Positions 52,745 through 61,984 of a stretch of 64,000 nt of DNA are shown piece after piece. The position numbers were made by a program, and so were the translations under genes. Below the pieces are notes generated by a model, which worked only from the letters and a program-made list of their open reading frames with translations, was not told the DNA's origin and ran no database searches. This stretch comes from Arthrobacter ipis. GTDB taxonomy: Bacteria; Actinomycetota; Actinomycetes; Actinomycetales; Micrococcaceae. The DNA lies in NCBI RefSeq assembly GCF_014694315.1, contig NZ_JAAOXD010000003.1:1021741-1085740 (forward strand), read 5' to 3'. Every line of letters begins with the position of its first letter. The first letter of the stretch is position 1.

Positions 52745-53913
52745 CAACGGTACCCGCGGGCACCGCGAACTGGAGCAGCAGCGGGACCGGCGCCTCGGCG
52801 CCGGGCCGCCCCGCGGTCCCCTGGCGAACGGTCATCCCGCTGGCCGCGATGATGGCCTACGCCGACGGATTCTGGATGGTCTCGCTCCGTGGCGCCGTGG
52901 GCGCCATCGAACGCACCCAGGAGCCATTTGCCAGCTGGCTTCGGGAGTCCACCGTGCTGCTGCCGGCATTTGTCCTGGCCGTGGTTGCGGCGGTGACCCT
53001 GGCACTGCGCTGGTTCGGGCCCGTGTTGTCCGGCAAGAAGGCCTTCCTGACCACGGCACTCCTGGTTGCCGGGGCCGGGACGGTGGCAGGGACCGCCATA
53101 CTGGCCGCCAGTGAAGCCTGGGACTATGCCCTGCAGCACGATCTCATGAGCCATCTGCACCACTCGACCTCGGTCCAGTCGGTGGACCAGCTGGACCAGT
53201 CGTCGCTGGGACTGCAGCTGGCTGCCTTTGGCTACGGCGTCGGCCTGCTCGTGGTCACCAACGTCGCGGTGACCGGGTGGACGGTGGCAATCCGGGGCGG
53301 ACGGCTGGACGTCAGCCGGACGCAGCAGTCCACCCCGAAGCGCACCCCCCGCCGTGCCGCGGCCGGTCGAGCCCGCATGTCCGCCACGGACCTTCGGCAG
53401 ACGGTGGCGGCGGTGGCTCTGTTCGGCTGCGCCGCCATCCATCTTGCGGTCATACCTGACCACTTCGACCACTGGGTGGTCGCCAGCGTCTTCTTCCTTG
53501 CCCTGGCGCTGGCGGAGGTGGCCGGCGGCGTACTGCTGCTGGGCCGGCCCGGCCTGAACGTCCTCGTTGCCGTCGCGGTTGCCTCCGCGGTGCCGCTGGT
53601 TTTGTGGGCGTGGTCCCGCACGTCAGGGCTCCCCTTCGGCCCCAACTCCAATGTGCCCGAGCCTGTTGGCCTCGCCGATGTCGCCGCCTGCCTCCTCGAA
53701 CTGGGCACCCTGGCGATCGCCGTCGCCCTGCTCCGCGCGAGGCGCAGGGAAACCGGCGAGCCGGAGAGGCAGACGAGGGCGTCCGCCCACCTCCGCGCAC
53801 TGGCCGTGGTGGGGGCAATCGCCATTGGATCCCTGGGCGTGGCAGGCGCCGTGCCCGGCTGGCTGGGCGACGTGGATACTTCGGGGGACACCACCCACAG
53901 CGTCACGCATTAG
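52741..53913 (+). CDS. Membrane protein coupled to the multicopper oxidase
   Basis: A 390-residue protein of about eight or nine membrane helices in two halves. The first half (from TVIPLAAMMAYADGFWMVSL) ends with a His-rich loop, HDLMSHLHHSTSVQ. A basic linker (TPKRTPRRAAAGRARM) precedes the second half, which carries AAIHLAVIPDHFDHWVVASV, a motif of an unnamed actinobacterial membrane family. ATG 52741 overlaps the oxidase stop, so the two are translationally coupled. It might anchor the oxidase, carry electrons or deliver copper; none of these is proven. Confidence 0.8.
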   Translation: MTTVPAGTANWSSSGTGASAPGRPAVPWRTVIPLAAMMAYADGFWMVSLRGAVGAIERTQEPFASWLRESTVLLPAFVLAVVAAVTLALRWFGPVLSGKKAFLTTALLVAGAGTVAGTAILAASEAWDYALQHDLMSHLHHSTSVQSVDQLDQSSLGLQLAAFGYGVGLLVVTNVAVTGWTVAIRGGRLDVSRTQQSTPKRTPRRAAAGRARMSATDLRQTVAAVALFGCAAIHLAVIPDHFDHWVVASVFFLALALAEVAGGVLLLGRPGLNVLVAVAVASAVPLVLWAWSRTSGLPFGPNSNVPEPVGLADVAACLLELGTLAIAVALLRARRRETGEPERQTRASAHLRALAVVGAIAIGSLGVAGAVPGWLGDVDTSGDTTHSVTH

Positions 53914-53950
53914 GAGCGCTTTTCTGCACAATGTGACACAACACAGATGC

Positions 53951-53986
53951 GACGGCGGCGGGCCCTGACGGGGGCCCGCCGCCGTC
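53951..53986 (+). terminator. Terminator after the oxidase operon
   Basis: A perfect 15-bp stem (GACGGCGGCGGGCCC and its complement, 6-nt loop) followed by CATTTAAC, 37 bp past the stop. Confidence 0.8.
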
Positions 53987-54021
53987 CATTTAACGAGCAA
54001 AAGCGGTAAGCGCCAACAGTG

Positions 54022-54048
54022 GTAACAAGCAATTTACATGCCCGAAAC
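54022..54048 (+). promoter_or_regulatory. GlnR-like box upstream of amt
   Basis: GTAAC-N6-TTTAC-N6-GAAAC matches the spacing and most bases of the actinobacterial GlnR consensus (gTnAc-n6-GaAAc arrays). It lies about 100 bp upstream of the transporter start. Nitrogen-limited induction would be expected. Confidence 0.4.
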
Positions 54049-54144
54049 CTACCGCGGATTCCGGAGTCCTATGTTGTGGGGACAAACGGCATTCGTCCGG
54101 TCTCAGCAAAATGCCACCCACCGATTTCCTGAGTGGAGTTCGAA

Positions 54145-55434
54145 ATGAACGCTGGAGATGTTGCCTGGATCCTCGCAAGTTCCGCATTGGTGTGCATGAT
54201 GATTCCCGCCCTGGCCCTCTTCTACGGGGGCATGGTGGGATCTCGCCGGATCCTGAACATGATGATGATGTGCTTTGGCGGGGCGAGCCTGGTGGCCGTG
54301 CTGTGGGCGCTGTTCGGCTACTCGATGGCCTTTGGCAATTCCGTGAACGGCTTGGGCCTGATCGGAGACGTCACGCAGTACGCAGGCCTCGAGCCGATGC
54401 TGAAGGATAATCCCGATGCCGCCCTGCCGGCAGCGCTGTTCACGTCCTTCCAGCTGTTCTTCGCCTGCGTCACCACCGCCCTGGTGGCCGGTGCCGCCGC
54501 CGGGCGGATGAAGTTCGGCGCCTGGATGGTGTTTGCCGGCGTCTGGGCCACGCTGGTCTACTTCCCCATCGCGCACTGGGTCTTTGCGTTTAACTCCGCG
54601 GACGGTTCGGTGACGGGTGGTTGGATCGCCAACGGCATCAAGGCCATCGACTACGCCGGCGGAACAGCAGTGCACATGAACGCCGGCGCCGCAGCCCTCG
54701 CCCTCGCCCTGGTCCTGGGCCGCAGCTCCGGCTGGCCCAAGATGGAACACTCCAAGCCGCACAGCCGGCCGCTGGTGCTGGTGGGCGCGGGCCTGCTCTG
54801 GATTGGCTGGTTCGGCTTCAACGCCGGCTCTGCGCTGGCCGCCGGGCACGCTGCGTCCGTGGTGTTCCTCAACACCGCGGTGGCCGCCGCGGCGGGGCTG
54901 CTCGCCTGGGCACTCGTTGAACGGATCAGGCACGGGGCCACCACCAGCATGGGTGCCGCCTCAGGCCTGATCGCCGCGCTTGTGGCCATCACCCCTGCCT
55001 GCGGCGCGGTCAGTCCGCTGGGCGCCGTGGCCATCGGCGCGATCGCCGGTGCTGTCTGCTCGCTGGCGATCGAATGGAAGTTCCGCCTCGGCTTCGACGA
55101 CTCACTGGACGTGGTGGGCGTGCACCTCGTGGGCGGCATCATCGGCACGCTCCTCATCGGCATCTTCGCCACCAGCAGCGCGCCCAATGGCGTCAGCGGC
55201 CTGCTGTACGGCGGCGGTCTGCAGCAGCTGGGCATTCAGTCAGTCGCGACCGTTGCTGTGCTGGCCTACTCCTTCGGCATGACCTGGGTGATTGCCAAGG
55301 TGGTCGACATGGCCATGGGGCTGCGCATTCACGAAGAGGACGAAATTCGAGGCATCGACCTCGCGGCCCACGCGGAATTCGCCTACCTGACAGACGAAGA
55401 CCCCGTGAACCTGGGCGCCGCACCCCGGTCCTGA
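54145..55434 (+). CDS. amt: Ammonium transporter
   Basis: A 429-residue Amt/Rh channel protein of about eleven helices. ATG 54145 has GTGGAG at 7 nt; the GTG at 54133 is less likely. Conserved parts: ALALFYGGMVGSRRILNMMM, DYAGGTAVHMNAGAAAL (twin-His H177) and GVHLVGGIIGTLLIG (twin-His H327). It ends with a C-terminal tail, EEDEIRGIDLAAHAEFAY, the region that contacts PII. No glnK is linked within the window. The gene overlaps the end of the converging FAD gene by 52 bp. Confidence 0.96.
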   Translation: MNAGDVAWILASSALVCMMIPALALFYGGMVGSRRILNMMMMCFGGASLVAVLWALFGYSMAFGNSVNGLGLIGDVTQYAGLEPMLKDNPDAALPAALFTSFQLFFACVTTALVAGAAAGRMKFGAWMVFAGVWATLVYFPIAHWVFAFNSADGSVTGGWIANGIKAIDYAGGTAVHMNAGAAALALALVLGRSSGWPKMEHSKPHSRPLVLVGAGLLWIGWFGFNAGSALAAGHAASVVFLNTAVAAAAGLLAWALVERIRHGATTSMGAASGLIAALVAITPACGAVSPLGAVAIGAIAGAVCSLAIEWKFRLGFDDSLDVVGVHLVGGIIGTLLIGIFATSSAPNGVSGLLYGGGLQQLGIQSVATVAVLAYSFGMTWVIAKVVDMAMGLRIHEEDEIRGIDLAAHAEFAYLTDEDPVNLGAAPRS

Positions 55435-57860
55435 GCCTGCTCCTCGGCAGGGACAGCCAGATCCTTTGTGAACGCCAGCGGCCCGATGGTCTCGGGGTCG
55501 GCGGCGAGGTCAAATTGCGCGGCGTACCCGGTGTTCAGGTACAGGTACTTGGCCTCCGGCTGGCGCGGGCCCGTGGTGAGGTAGACGCCGCGGTACCCGC
55601 GCCCGGCCGCCAACCGCTCCAGTTCCTCGAGTACCCGCCGGGCCAGTCCCCGCCGCCGGTGCGCCGAGTGGGTCCAGATCCGCTTAAATTCAGCGGTTTC
55701 GGCGTCGTACCGGCGGAAGGCGCCGCCGGCCACGGACTCGCCGTTCTCCTGAATGATCAGCAGCGCGCCGTGCGGCGCCTCGAACTCCTCGGCCGGGTAC
55801 CTGTTCAGTTCCTCCGCGGCCGCGCCCCGGCCGAACAGGTCGCCGTAGCGGGAGTCGTACTCCGCTGCAAGCTCGTCCAGGAGGGGCCGGACCCGGGGAT
55901 CGTGCATGGGCAGTTCGAGGACGGTGAGCGGAGAGTGTGACACTGCCGTGAGGATCCTTCGCGCCAGGGCGTCGTTCTCCCGGAACGGCGCCGCGTTGGT
56001 GCCGGGCCGGGCGAACGCGCCCGCACCCCAGCCGGAGGTCCCGGGGCCGATTCCGAACAGACCGCTGCGGGTTTCGCCGGTCCGGCCCACAATCTGGTGG
56101 CCCGAAGTGACCAGGAGCCGGCCGGTGGAGTGGCCGCCGTCGGACGTGAGCAGGTGCTGCTCAGCGCCCAGGCCCGTGCCGTGCAGCGAGCGGAGCAGCG
56201 GGTTGGCGGAACGGGCCACGGCGGGGCCGGGGAGCCGCGCCTCGATGAAGGCCTTCGCCCGGACGGTCACCGGTGACTGCGCCGTCGTCGCCACGAACTC
56301 GCCCGTGGCGTCGTCGGCGGCAACAGCAAGGCCCGGGCCCAGGAACTGCAGCAGTCCGGCACGGTGGACGGCCAGCATTTCGCGCAGGCGGCGGGGCGGC
56401 GGACCGGAATCCACAAAGCTAAAGAACCCGTGCCACCAGCCGTGGACGTCCTCCTGGGAGCGCGCGTTCAGCCGTTCCGGCGGGACGATCCTGCCCAGCT
56501 CCATGTACACCTTCAGCAGGGCCATGAACAGCGCGAGCGTTTCCGGGTGGTCGGGTCCCGTGCGCAGCTCGAGGTCATGTTCGATGTAGCCGACCACCGC
56601 CGCCTGCACGTCACCGTGGGCGGCAAAGAGCCGGCGGCCGAACGGCTTGTCCAACTGTTCGAGGTCCAGGTGCAGGTCCGCGTCCGGCACGGCTGTGTCG
56701 ACGAGTTCGTGGCGCGCGCTGCCATACCAGTCGAGCGCGGCAAAGCGCTCGGCAAATTCGTCCCAGCCCATCGCAACGCGCTCCGGACTGCCCGTGAACA
56801 GCTCCCGGTAGTAGCCGTAGCCGGCATCCTTCGCGATCAGGGGCCAGAGGTGCGTACGGAAATCCAGTTCGGCGTGCTCCGACAGGAGCGCGCCCACGGC
56901 GTCGGCGGTGAAGAACCGGGGCGCCGCCGCCGGTTCGCCGCGCAGGGCAACGGAGATCTTGGAGTGGAACGGCACGCCCCGCCGGGACCCGGCCCACAGC
57001 CTGGGTTCGGCTCCGGACGGAAGGTAGCGCAGCCCGCCGTCGGCCGTCTCCTCGAAACGGCCGCCGCGGCCTTCGGTGAGCAGCACCAGCAGGTCCACGA
57101 AGGCGAGGCCCATGCCAGAGACAATGACGTCCTGGCCGGGGGCGATCGGGGAATAGTCGACGTCGGTGGTGTAGCTGGGTGCCGCATGGAACCCGCCGTG
57201 CCTGGCCGCGAACGCGGACCAGCCGGCCGAGCGGGCATCCGGTTCCGCGTCCGTGTGCCCCAGCGCGGTAATCACGACGTCGGCGTGCAGCGTGCCGCCG
57301 CTGGCCAGCCGCACGCTGTACCCGCCGTCGTCGGGCTGCTGTTCGCCGGGTTCGCCGTCACGGGGTTCGCCCAGCGGTTCGATGCTGACAGCGGTGTCGC
57401 CGTGGACGGTGACCCGGACGTCGCTGCCGAGGGCGCGGACGGCGCGGCGGAAGAACCACTCGAGGTACTTGCTTTGCATCTGGCGGGTGGCAAAGGAACC
57501 GCCCTTCAGGGAGCGCAGCTGTTCCTGCAGGTGCGGCGAAAAAGCCGGTGCGTCGGTGATGGAACCGTCCAGGATCCCAGCGGCCCAGGCGGCGAGGCCC
57601 GGCCCGTCGATGGCGGGCCCGTCGCAGACCACCGAGGAATCGGTGAACATGGTGACGTCCGCCGCCGTGGAATTCATCATGAGGCCAGGCTCCTGGTCAT
57701 AACGCCAGATCCTGCCGGAACCGGGTTCATGCGGCTCCACGACGTGGATCTGCAGCGGCCCGTCCGCGAGCCCTCGCCGGTTGGCCGCGAGCCGCTCGAG
57801 GATGCCGGCCGTGCGCGGGCCACCGCCAATGAAAACCACGGATGGGTGCTGCGCTGGCAT
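55383..57860 (-). CDS. FAD/NAD(P)-binding protein fused to a GNAT acetyltransferase
   Basis: An 825-residue fusion. Residues 1 to about 640 form an FAD/NAD(P)-binding domain of the PF13454 type: VVFIGGGPRTAGILERL (GxGxxG), HADVVITALGHTD, GQDVIVSGMGLAFVDLLVLL, and a closing FGIGPGTSGWGAGAFARP. Residues about 645-795 form a GNAT domain with FKRIWTHSAHRRRGLARRVL (acetyl-CoA loop) and RQPEAKYLYLNTGY. Both parts look complete. The gene is divergent from an amino-acid-type importer with flavin monooxygenases. In Bacillus yxe/ytm operons the equivalent acetyltransferase is a separate protein that N-acetylates modified cysteines. Confidence 0.88.
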   Translation of the reverse strand: MPAQHPSVVFIGGGPRTAGILERLAANRRGLADGPLQIHVVEPHEPGSGRIWRYDQEPGLMMNSTAADVTMFTDSSVVCDGPAIDGPGLAAWAAGILDGSITDAPAFSPHLQEQLRSLKGGSFATRQMQSKYLEWFFRRAVRALGSDVRVTVHGDTAVSIEPLGEPRDGEPGEQQPDDGGYSVRLASGGTLHADVVITALGHTDAEPDARSAGWSAFAARHGGFHAAPSYTTDVDYSPIAPGQDVIVSGMGLAFVDLLVLLTEGRGGRFEETADGGLRYLPSGAEPRLWAGSRRGVPFHSKISVALRGEPAAAPRFFTADAVGALLSEHAELDFRTHLWPLIAKDAGYGYYRELFTGSPERVAMGWDEFAERFAALDWYGSARHELVDTAVPDADLHLDLEQLDKPFGRRLFAAHGDVQAAVVGYIEHDLELRTGPDHPETLALFMALLKVYMELGRIVPPERLNARSQEDVHGWWHGFFSFVDSGPPPRRLREMLAVHRAGLLQFLGPGLAVAADDATGEFVATTAQSPVTVRAKAFIEARLPGPAVARSANPLLRSLHGTGLGAEQHLLTSDGGHSTGRLLVTSGHQIVGRTGETRSGLFGIGPGTSGWGAGAFARPGTNAAPFRENDALARRILTAVSHSPLTVLELPMHDPRVRPLLDELAAEYDSRYGDLFGRGAAAEELNRYPAEEFEAPHGALLIIQENGESVAGGAFRRYDAETAEFKRIWTHSAHRRRGLARRVLEELERLAAGRGYRGVYLTTGPRQPEAKYLYLNTGYAAQFDLAADPETIGPLAFTKDLAVPAEEQAQDRGAAPRFTGSSSVR

Positions 57861-57961
57861 CGGAAACTCCTGGTGAGAAAGGGCCCCTTGAAAACGGGTT
57901 GGGCCCTCAATCTAGGGTCTGGACAAACCACCGGTCGAGGGCCCTGTCACGGCCGTTCACC

Positions 57962-57979
57962 CCGCGTAACACCGCGTAA
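57962..57979. repeat. Direct repeat CCGCGTAA, 10-bp period
   Basis: CCGCGTAA at 57962-57969 and again at 57972-57979, one helical turn apart, in the divergent promoter region. A possible activator site upstream of the importer operon. Confidence 0.35.
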
Positions 57980-58043
57980 ATCCACGCAAGAATTCGACTC
58001 ATGACGCCCCGCTAAGCCACGTGAACGATTGCAACGGACCGCT

Positions 58044-58072
58044 TTGCCGGACCTTCCGGGCGCACCTAGATT
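58044..58072 (+). promoter_or_regulatory. Promoter of the amino-acid importer operon
   Basis: TTGCCG (58044-58049), 17 bp, TAGATT (58067-58072), about 40 bp before the permease ATG. Confidence 0.5.
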
Positions 58073-58111
58073 TGCAGCCAACTACCCCAGCCGGAAGAAG
58101 CGAGATGGCGC

Positions 58112-59215
58112 ATGAGTTCAGCAGCAACCAGGACGGCCCAGTCCCCCGCGGAGAAACCGGCCCCCACCGAGACACCATCTCCCACTGAGGCGCAGGCCCC
58201 GGAGAGCCAGGCCGCGGCGGCCCAAACCGGGGAGACCCAAGCCGCGGCAGTGCCGGCCGGCCCCGCGGACCTTCGTGCCGCCGTCGACTATGCCGACTAC
58301 CGCCTGGTTCCTGCCCGCCGCCCGTGGCGCTGGGTGGGCACCGTGCTGGTGGCGCTCGGAGTAGCGGCCGTGGCGTGGTCCCTGGCCACGAACCCGCGCT
58401 GGGAGTGGGGCGTGGTGGCCCAGTGGTTCACCGCCAAGTCCGTGGTGAACGGCCTGGTGGAAACCCTCAAGCTCACGGCCATCTCCGGAGTGCTCGGCTT
58501 CATCCTGGGCTTCATCCTTGCCCTCATGCGGCTTTCCGCTTCACCGCTGCTGGTCTCCGTGTCCTGGACGTTTTCGTGGATCTTCCGCTCCACGCCGCTG
58601 CTGGTCCAGATGCTCCTCTGGTACAACCTGGGCTACCTCTACGAGAAGATCAGCCTGGGCATTCCGTTCACGGACATCCGCTTCTTCGAGGCGCAGACCA
58701 CCACCCTGATCAGCCAGTTCGCTGCCGCCGTGCTCGGCCTGACGCTGAACCAGGCCGCCTACTCGGCCGAGATCATCCGCGGCGGCATCCTGTCCGTGGA
58801 CCAGGGCCAGCTCGAGGCAGCCGCCGCCCTGGGTATTCCCGCCTGGCGCAGGTCCACCCGGATCGTGCTCCCCCAGGCCATGCGCGCCATCCTGCCCACG
58901 GCCTTCAACGAGATCATCGGCCTGGTCAAGGGCACCTCCATCGTCTACGTCCTGGCCTACTCGGAGCTCTTCTACACGGTCCAGGTGATTTACAACCGCA
59001 CCCAGCAGGTCCTGCCGCTGCTGCTCGTGGCCACGCTCTGGTACGTGGTGATCACCTCCGTGCTCAGCGTGTTCCAGTACTACATCGAACGCCACTACTC
59101 CAAGGGAGCCGTGCGCACCCTGCCCCTCACACCGCTGCAGAAGGCCCGGAAGTTCTTCGCCACCCATGCCCCGGCCAGCACCACCGGCCCCGCCAACACC
59201 GCCGGAAGGAAATGA
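58112..59215 (+). CDS. Polar amino-acid ABC transporter permease (HisM type)
   Basis: A 367-residue permease. The first 80 residues are a Pro/Glu/Ala-rich cytoplasmic extension, unusual for the family (about 220-250 residues). The core begins GLVETLKLTAISGVLGFILG; the family loop is EAAAALGIPAWRRSTRIVLP, preceded by WIFRSTPLLVQMLLWYN, the classical HisM/GlnP hallmark. It starts the operon. A single permease suggests a homodimer. By context the substrate is probably a modified cysteine or similar amino acid. Confidence 0.93.
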   Translation: MSSAATRTAQSPAEKPAPTETPSPTEAQAPESQAAAAQTGETQAAAVPAGPADLRAAVDYADYRLVPARRPWRWVGTVLVALGVAAVAWSLATNPRWEWGVVAQWFTAKSVVNGLVETLKLTAISGVLGFILGFILALMRLSASPLLVSVSWTFSWIFRSTPLLVQMLLWYNLGYLYEKISLGIPFTDIRFFEAQTTTLISQFAAAVLGLTLNQAAYSAEIIRGGILSVDQGQLEAAAALGIPAWRRSTRIVLPQAMRAILPTAFNEIIGLVKGTSIVYVLAYSELFYTVQVIYNRTQQVLPLLLVATLWYVVITSVLSVFQYYIERHYSKGAVRTLPLTPLQKARKFFATHAPASTTGPANTAGRK

Positions 59216-59220
59216 TCCCG

Positions 59221-60045
59221 ATGAGCACAACTCTTGAAGCCCCCGCCTCCACCCGCGGACTGGTGGAAATCACCAAGGTCCGGAAGTCATTTGGCACCAC
59301 CGAGGTCCTGAAGGGCATCTCCCTGACGGTGGAGCCCGGCGGCGTGGCCGTGATCGTCGGCCCGTCCGGATCCGGAAAGTCCACATTGCTGCGGACCATC
59401 AACCACCTGGAAAAGGTGGATGCCGGGTTCATCGCCATCGACGGCCAGCTGGTGGGCTACCGGGTCAAGGGCAACAAGCTGCACGAGCTGCCGGAACGGG
59501 ACATCCTGAAGCAGCGCACCGAAATCGGCATGGTGTTCCAGAACTTCAACCTGTTCCCGCACCTGACGGCGCTGGAGAACGTGACCGAGGCACCCGTCGT
59601 CGCGCCCCGTCCTGAAAAAGCTCGCCTGTCCCAGGCGGAGGCCCGCGAGCGCGGCCTGGAACTCCTGGGCCGGGTTGGCCTGCGGGAGCGCGCCGGTGCC
59701 TACCCCCGCCAGCTCTCCGGCGGCCAGCAGCAACGCGTCGCCATTGCCCGCGCGCTGGCCCTCGACCCCAAGATCCTGCTCTTCGACGAGCCCACCTCCG
59801 CCCTCGACCCCGAACTGGTCAACGAGGTGCTGGACGTGATCCGCGAGCTGGCCAAGTCCGGCACCACGCTGATCATCGTCACCCATGAGATGGGTTTTGC
59901 CCGCGACGTGGCGGACACCGTGGTGTTCATGGACCAGGGCCAGATCGTCGAACAGGGCAAACCGCAGGACATTTTCACGAACCCGCAGGAAGAACGCACC
60001 CGGAGTTTCTTCTCCAAGGTGATCGAACCCGCCTTCAACATCTAA
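59221..60045 (+). CDS. Polar amino-acid ABC transporter ATPase
   Basis: A 274-residue GlnQ/TcyN-type ATPase: Walker [11 protein letters not shown]-loop [13 protein letters not shown], signature [15 protein letters not shown], Walker [18 protein letters not shown]-loop [16 protein letters not shown] 59221 is chosen because GGAAGG lies 12 nt upstream; ATG 59212 is too close. It follows the permease by 5 nt and is 8 nt before the binding-protein gene. Confidence 0.95.
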   Translation: MSTTLEAPASTRGLVEITKVRKSFGTTEVLKGISLTVEPGGVAVIVGPSGSGKSTLLRTINHLEKVDAGFIAIDGQLVGYRVKGNKLHELPERDILKQRTEIGMVFQNFNLFPHLTALENVTEAPVVAPRPEKARLSQAEARERGLELLGRVGLRERAGAYPRQLSGGQQQRVAIARALALDPKILLFDEPTSALDPELVNEVLDVIRELAKSGTTLIIVTHEMGFARDVADTVVFMDQGQIVEQGKPQDIFTNPQEERTRSFFSKVIEPAFNI

Positions 60046-60053
60046 GGACCCCC

Positions 60054-61106
60054 ATGCCACTCTTCTCCAGCCAGCCCCGCAACGGCGCGTTGCCCGCCGT
60101 CATGCTTCTCGGCACGCTGCTTAGCACCGCGGCCCTGTCCGCCTGCACCGATCCCGGCGCCGCCGCCTCCGGCGGTTCAACCGGCAGTTCCGCATCAGGT
60201 GCGGCGACGACGGCGGCCCGCAACGGCGTCGTCTACAACACCTCCCCCGACCAGCAGCGGATCCGGGCCGAAAAGGACGCCGCGTTGGCTGCGGAGGTGC
60301 CTGCGCTGATCGGCAAGGACGGCAAGCTCACCGTGGCCACCACCGCCGGTTCCATCCCGCTGTCCTTCCACGCCACGGACGACAAGACGCCCATCGGCTC
60401 CGAGCTGGACATCGCCCAACTCGTGGCGGACAAGTTGGGCCTGGAGCTGGACATCCAGGTCACGTCCTGGGAGAACTGGCCCCTGAAAACCCAGTCGGGC
60501 GACTTCGAGGCCGTGTTCTCCAATGTGGGCATCAACAAGGACCGGGTGAAGCTGTTCGACTTCGCCAGCTACCGCGCCGCGTACATGGGCTTCGAGGCGA
60601 AAAAGTCCTCGTCCTACAACGTCCAGGGGGCCGACGACATCTCCGGCCTCAAGGTCTCCGTCGGCTCCGGTACGAACCAGGAGAAGATCCTGCTGGCCTG
60701 GAACAAGGAGCTCGAGGCCAAGGGCAAGGCGCCGGCTGCGCTCCAGTACTACTCGTCCGACGCCGACACCATCCTTGCGCTGTCCTCCGGCCGGACCGAT
60801 CTCAACATCGCGCCGTACCCCTCCACGGTGTACCGGGAGAACACCCGGGATGACCTGAAGGTCGTCGGCAAGGTCAACGCCGGCTGGCCGTCGGAGTCTC
60901 TGGTGTCCGCCACCACGCTCAAGGGCAACGGCCTGGCGCCGGTGATCACGGAGGCACTGAATTCAGCCATCAAGGACGGCTCCTACGCCAAGGTGCTGGA
61001 CCGCTGGGGACTGTCCGAAGAAGCCCTGCCGGAATCCAAGACGGTGACCGAGGCCAACTTTGCTTCCACCCAGACGGGGACAACACAGACGGGGGCATCT
61101 AAGTGA
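60054..61106 (+). CDS. Amino-acid binding lipoprotein (SBP_bac_3)
   Basis: A 350-residue substrate-binding lipoprotein (lipobox ALSAC, Cys31). After a Ser/Gly linker the fold begins LTVATTAGSIPLSFHATDDK, has GSELDIAQLVADKLGLELDI and VTSWENWPLKTQSGDFEAVF, and ends EALNSAIKDGSYAKVLDRWG, all typical of family-3 amino-acid receptors. It ends in a Thr/Gln/Gly tail (TQTGTTQTGASK). Its stop overlaps the DUF1684 start (GTGA), which ties that gene to transport. Confidence 0.93.
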   Translation: MPLFSSQPRNGALPAVMLLGTLLSTAALSACTDPGAAASGGSTGSSASGAATTAARNGVVYNTSPDQQRIRAEKDAALAAEVPALIGKDGKLTVATTAGSIPLSFHATDDKTPIGSELDIAQLVADKLGLELDIQVTSWENWPLKTQSGDFEAVFSNVGINKDRVKLFDFASYRAAYMGFEAKKSSSYNVQGADDISGLKVSVGSGTNQEKILLAWNKELEAKGKAPAALQYYSSDADTILALSSGRTDLNIAPYPSTVYRENTRDDLKVVGKVNAGWPSESLVSATTLKGNGLAPVITEALNSAIKDGSYAKVLDRWGLSEEALPESKTVTEANFASTQTGTTQTGASK

Positions 61107-61984
61107 CGTCCCAGCCGTCACCACCGACCACCGCTGAAACGGAATCCCGCTGGTCGAGCACCGCCGCCTTCGCCGCGGAATGGGAGCAGTGGCATGCCGC
61201 GCATGAGCGCCGCCGTACCGATCCGCACGGCTTCCTCGCCGTCACCCATTTGCACTGGCTGGGTGCGGAACCCTCCCGGCTCGAGGGCGTTCCGGGCATC
61301 TGGAGCGTGCAGGACGACGCCGTCACCGTGGTTCTCGAGGCCGGCGAAAGCCTGCTGCGGGACGGCCGGGAGCTGAACGGCAGCTCGGCTAAGGGAGGAA
61401 CTACCGCCGTTGTCTTCGACCCGATCGCCGAGCGGGAGGGGATCAACCTCACGGCGGGTCCCGCCGTCGTCGAACTCGCCAAACGCGGCGGGGAATACAT
61501 CGTTCGCCCCCGGCACCCGGAGAACGCGCTGCTCAACGGGTACCGCGGCACGCCGGCCTACGCGCCGGACCCGCGCTTCACCGTCGAGGGCGTGTACGTG
61601 GCCTTCGAGTCGCCCCGGCCGACCACTGTCGGGGCCGCCGTCGAGGGCATCGTGCACGTGTACGAAGCGCCCGGCGAGATCCGGTTCACGCTGGACGGCC
61701 AGGACCTCACGCTCACGGCCTTCAACGGCCACGCGCCGGGCACGCTGTCCGTGCTGTTCACGGATGCGACGTCCGGCAAGACCACCTATGGGGCGAACCG
61801 GACGCTAACGGTGGGCGCACCCGACGCCGACGGCCGCGTAACCCTGGACTTCAACCGCGCGGTGAACCTGCCGTGCGCCTACACCGACCTCGCCACCTGC
61901 CCGCTGCCGCCGGCCGAAAACCGACTGACGGTGGCCGTCGAAGCTGGCGAACAGAACCCCCACGAAAGGCAGGCCGGACAGTGA
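61103..61984 (+). CDS. DUF1684 family protein
   Basis: A 293-residue cytoplasmic protein without a signal peptide. It begins ETESRWSSTAAFAAEWEQWH and has the family marks FLAVTHLHWLG, YRGTPAYAPDPRFTVEG and LDFNRAVNLPCAYTDLATCPLPPAENRL. The conserved NxPCAY/CPLPPxxN end is diagnostic for DUF1684; no catalytic activity is established. GTG 61103 overlaps the binding-protein stop, and its own stop overlaps the next monooxygenase. The tight coupling suggests a step in the same pathway. Confidence 0.88.
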   Translation: MTSQPSPPTTAETESRWSSTAAFAAEWEQWHAAHERRRTDPHGFLAVTHLHWLGAEPSRLEGVPGIWSVQDDAVTVVLEAGESLLRDGRELNGSSAKGGTTAVVFDPIAEREGINLTAGPAVVELAKRGGEYIVRPRHPENALLNGYRGTPAYAPDPRFTVEGVYVAFESPRPTTVGAAVEGIVHVYEAPGEIRFTLDGQDLTLTAFNGHAPGTLSVLFTDATSGKTTYGANRTLTVGAPDADGRVTLDFNRAVNLPCAYTDLATCPLPPAENRLTVAVEAGEQNPHERQAGQ

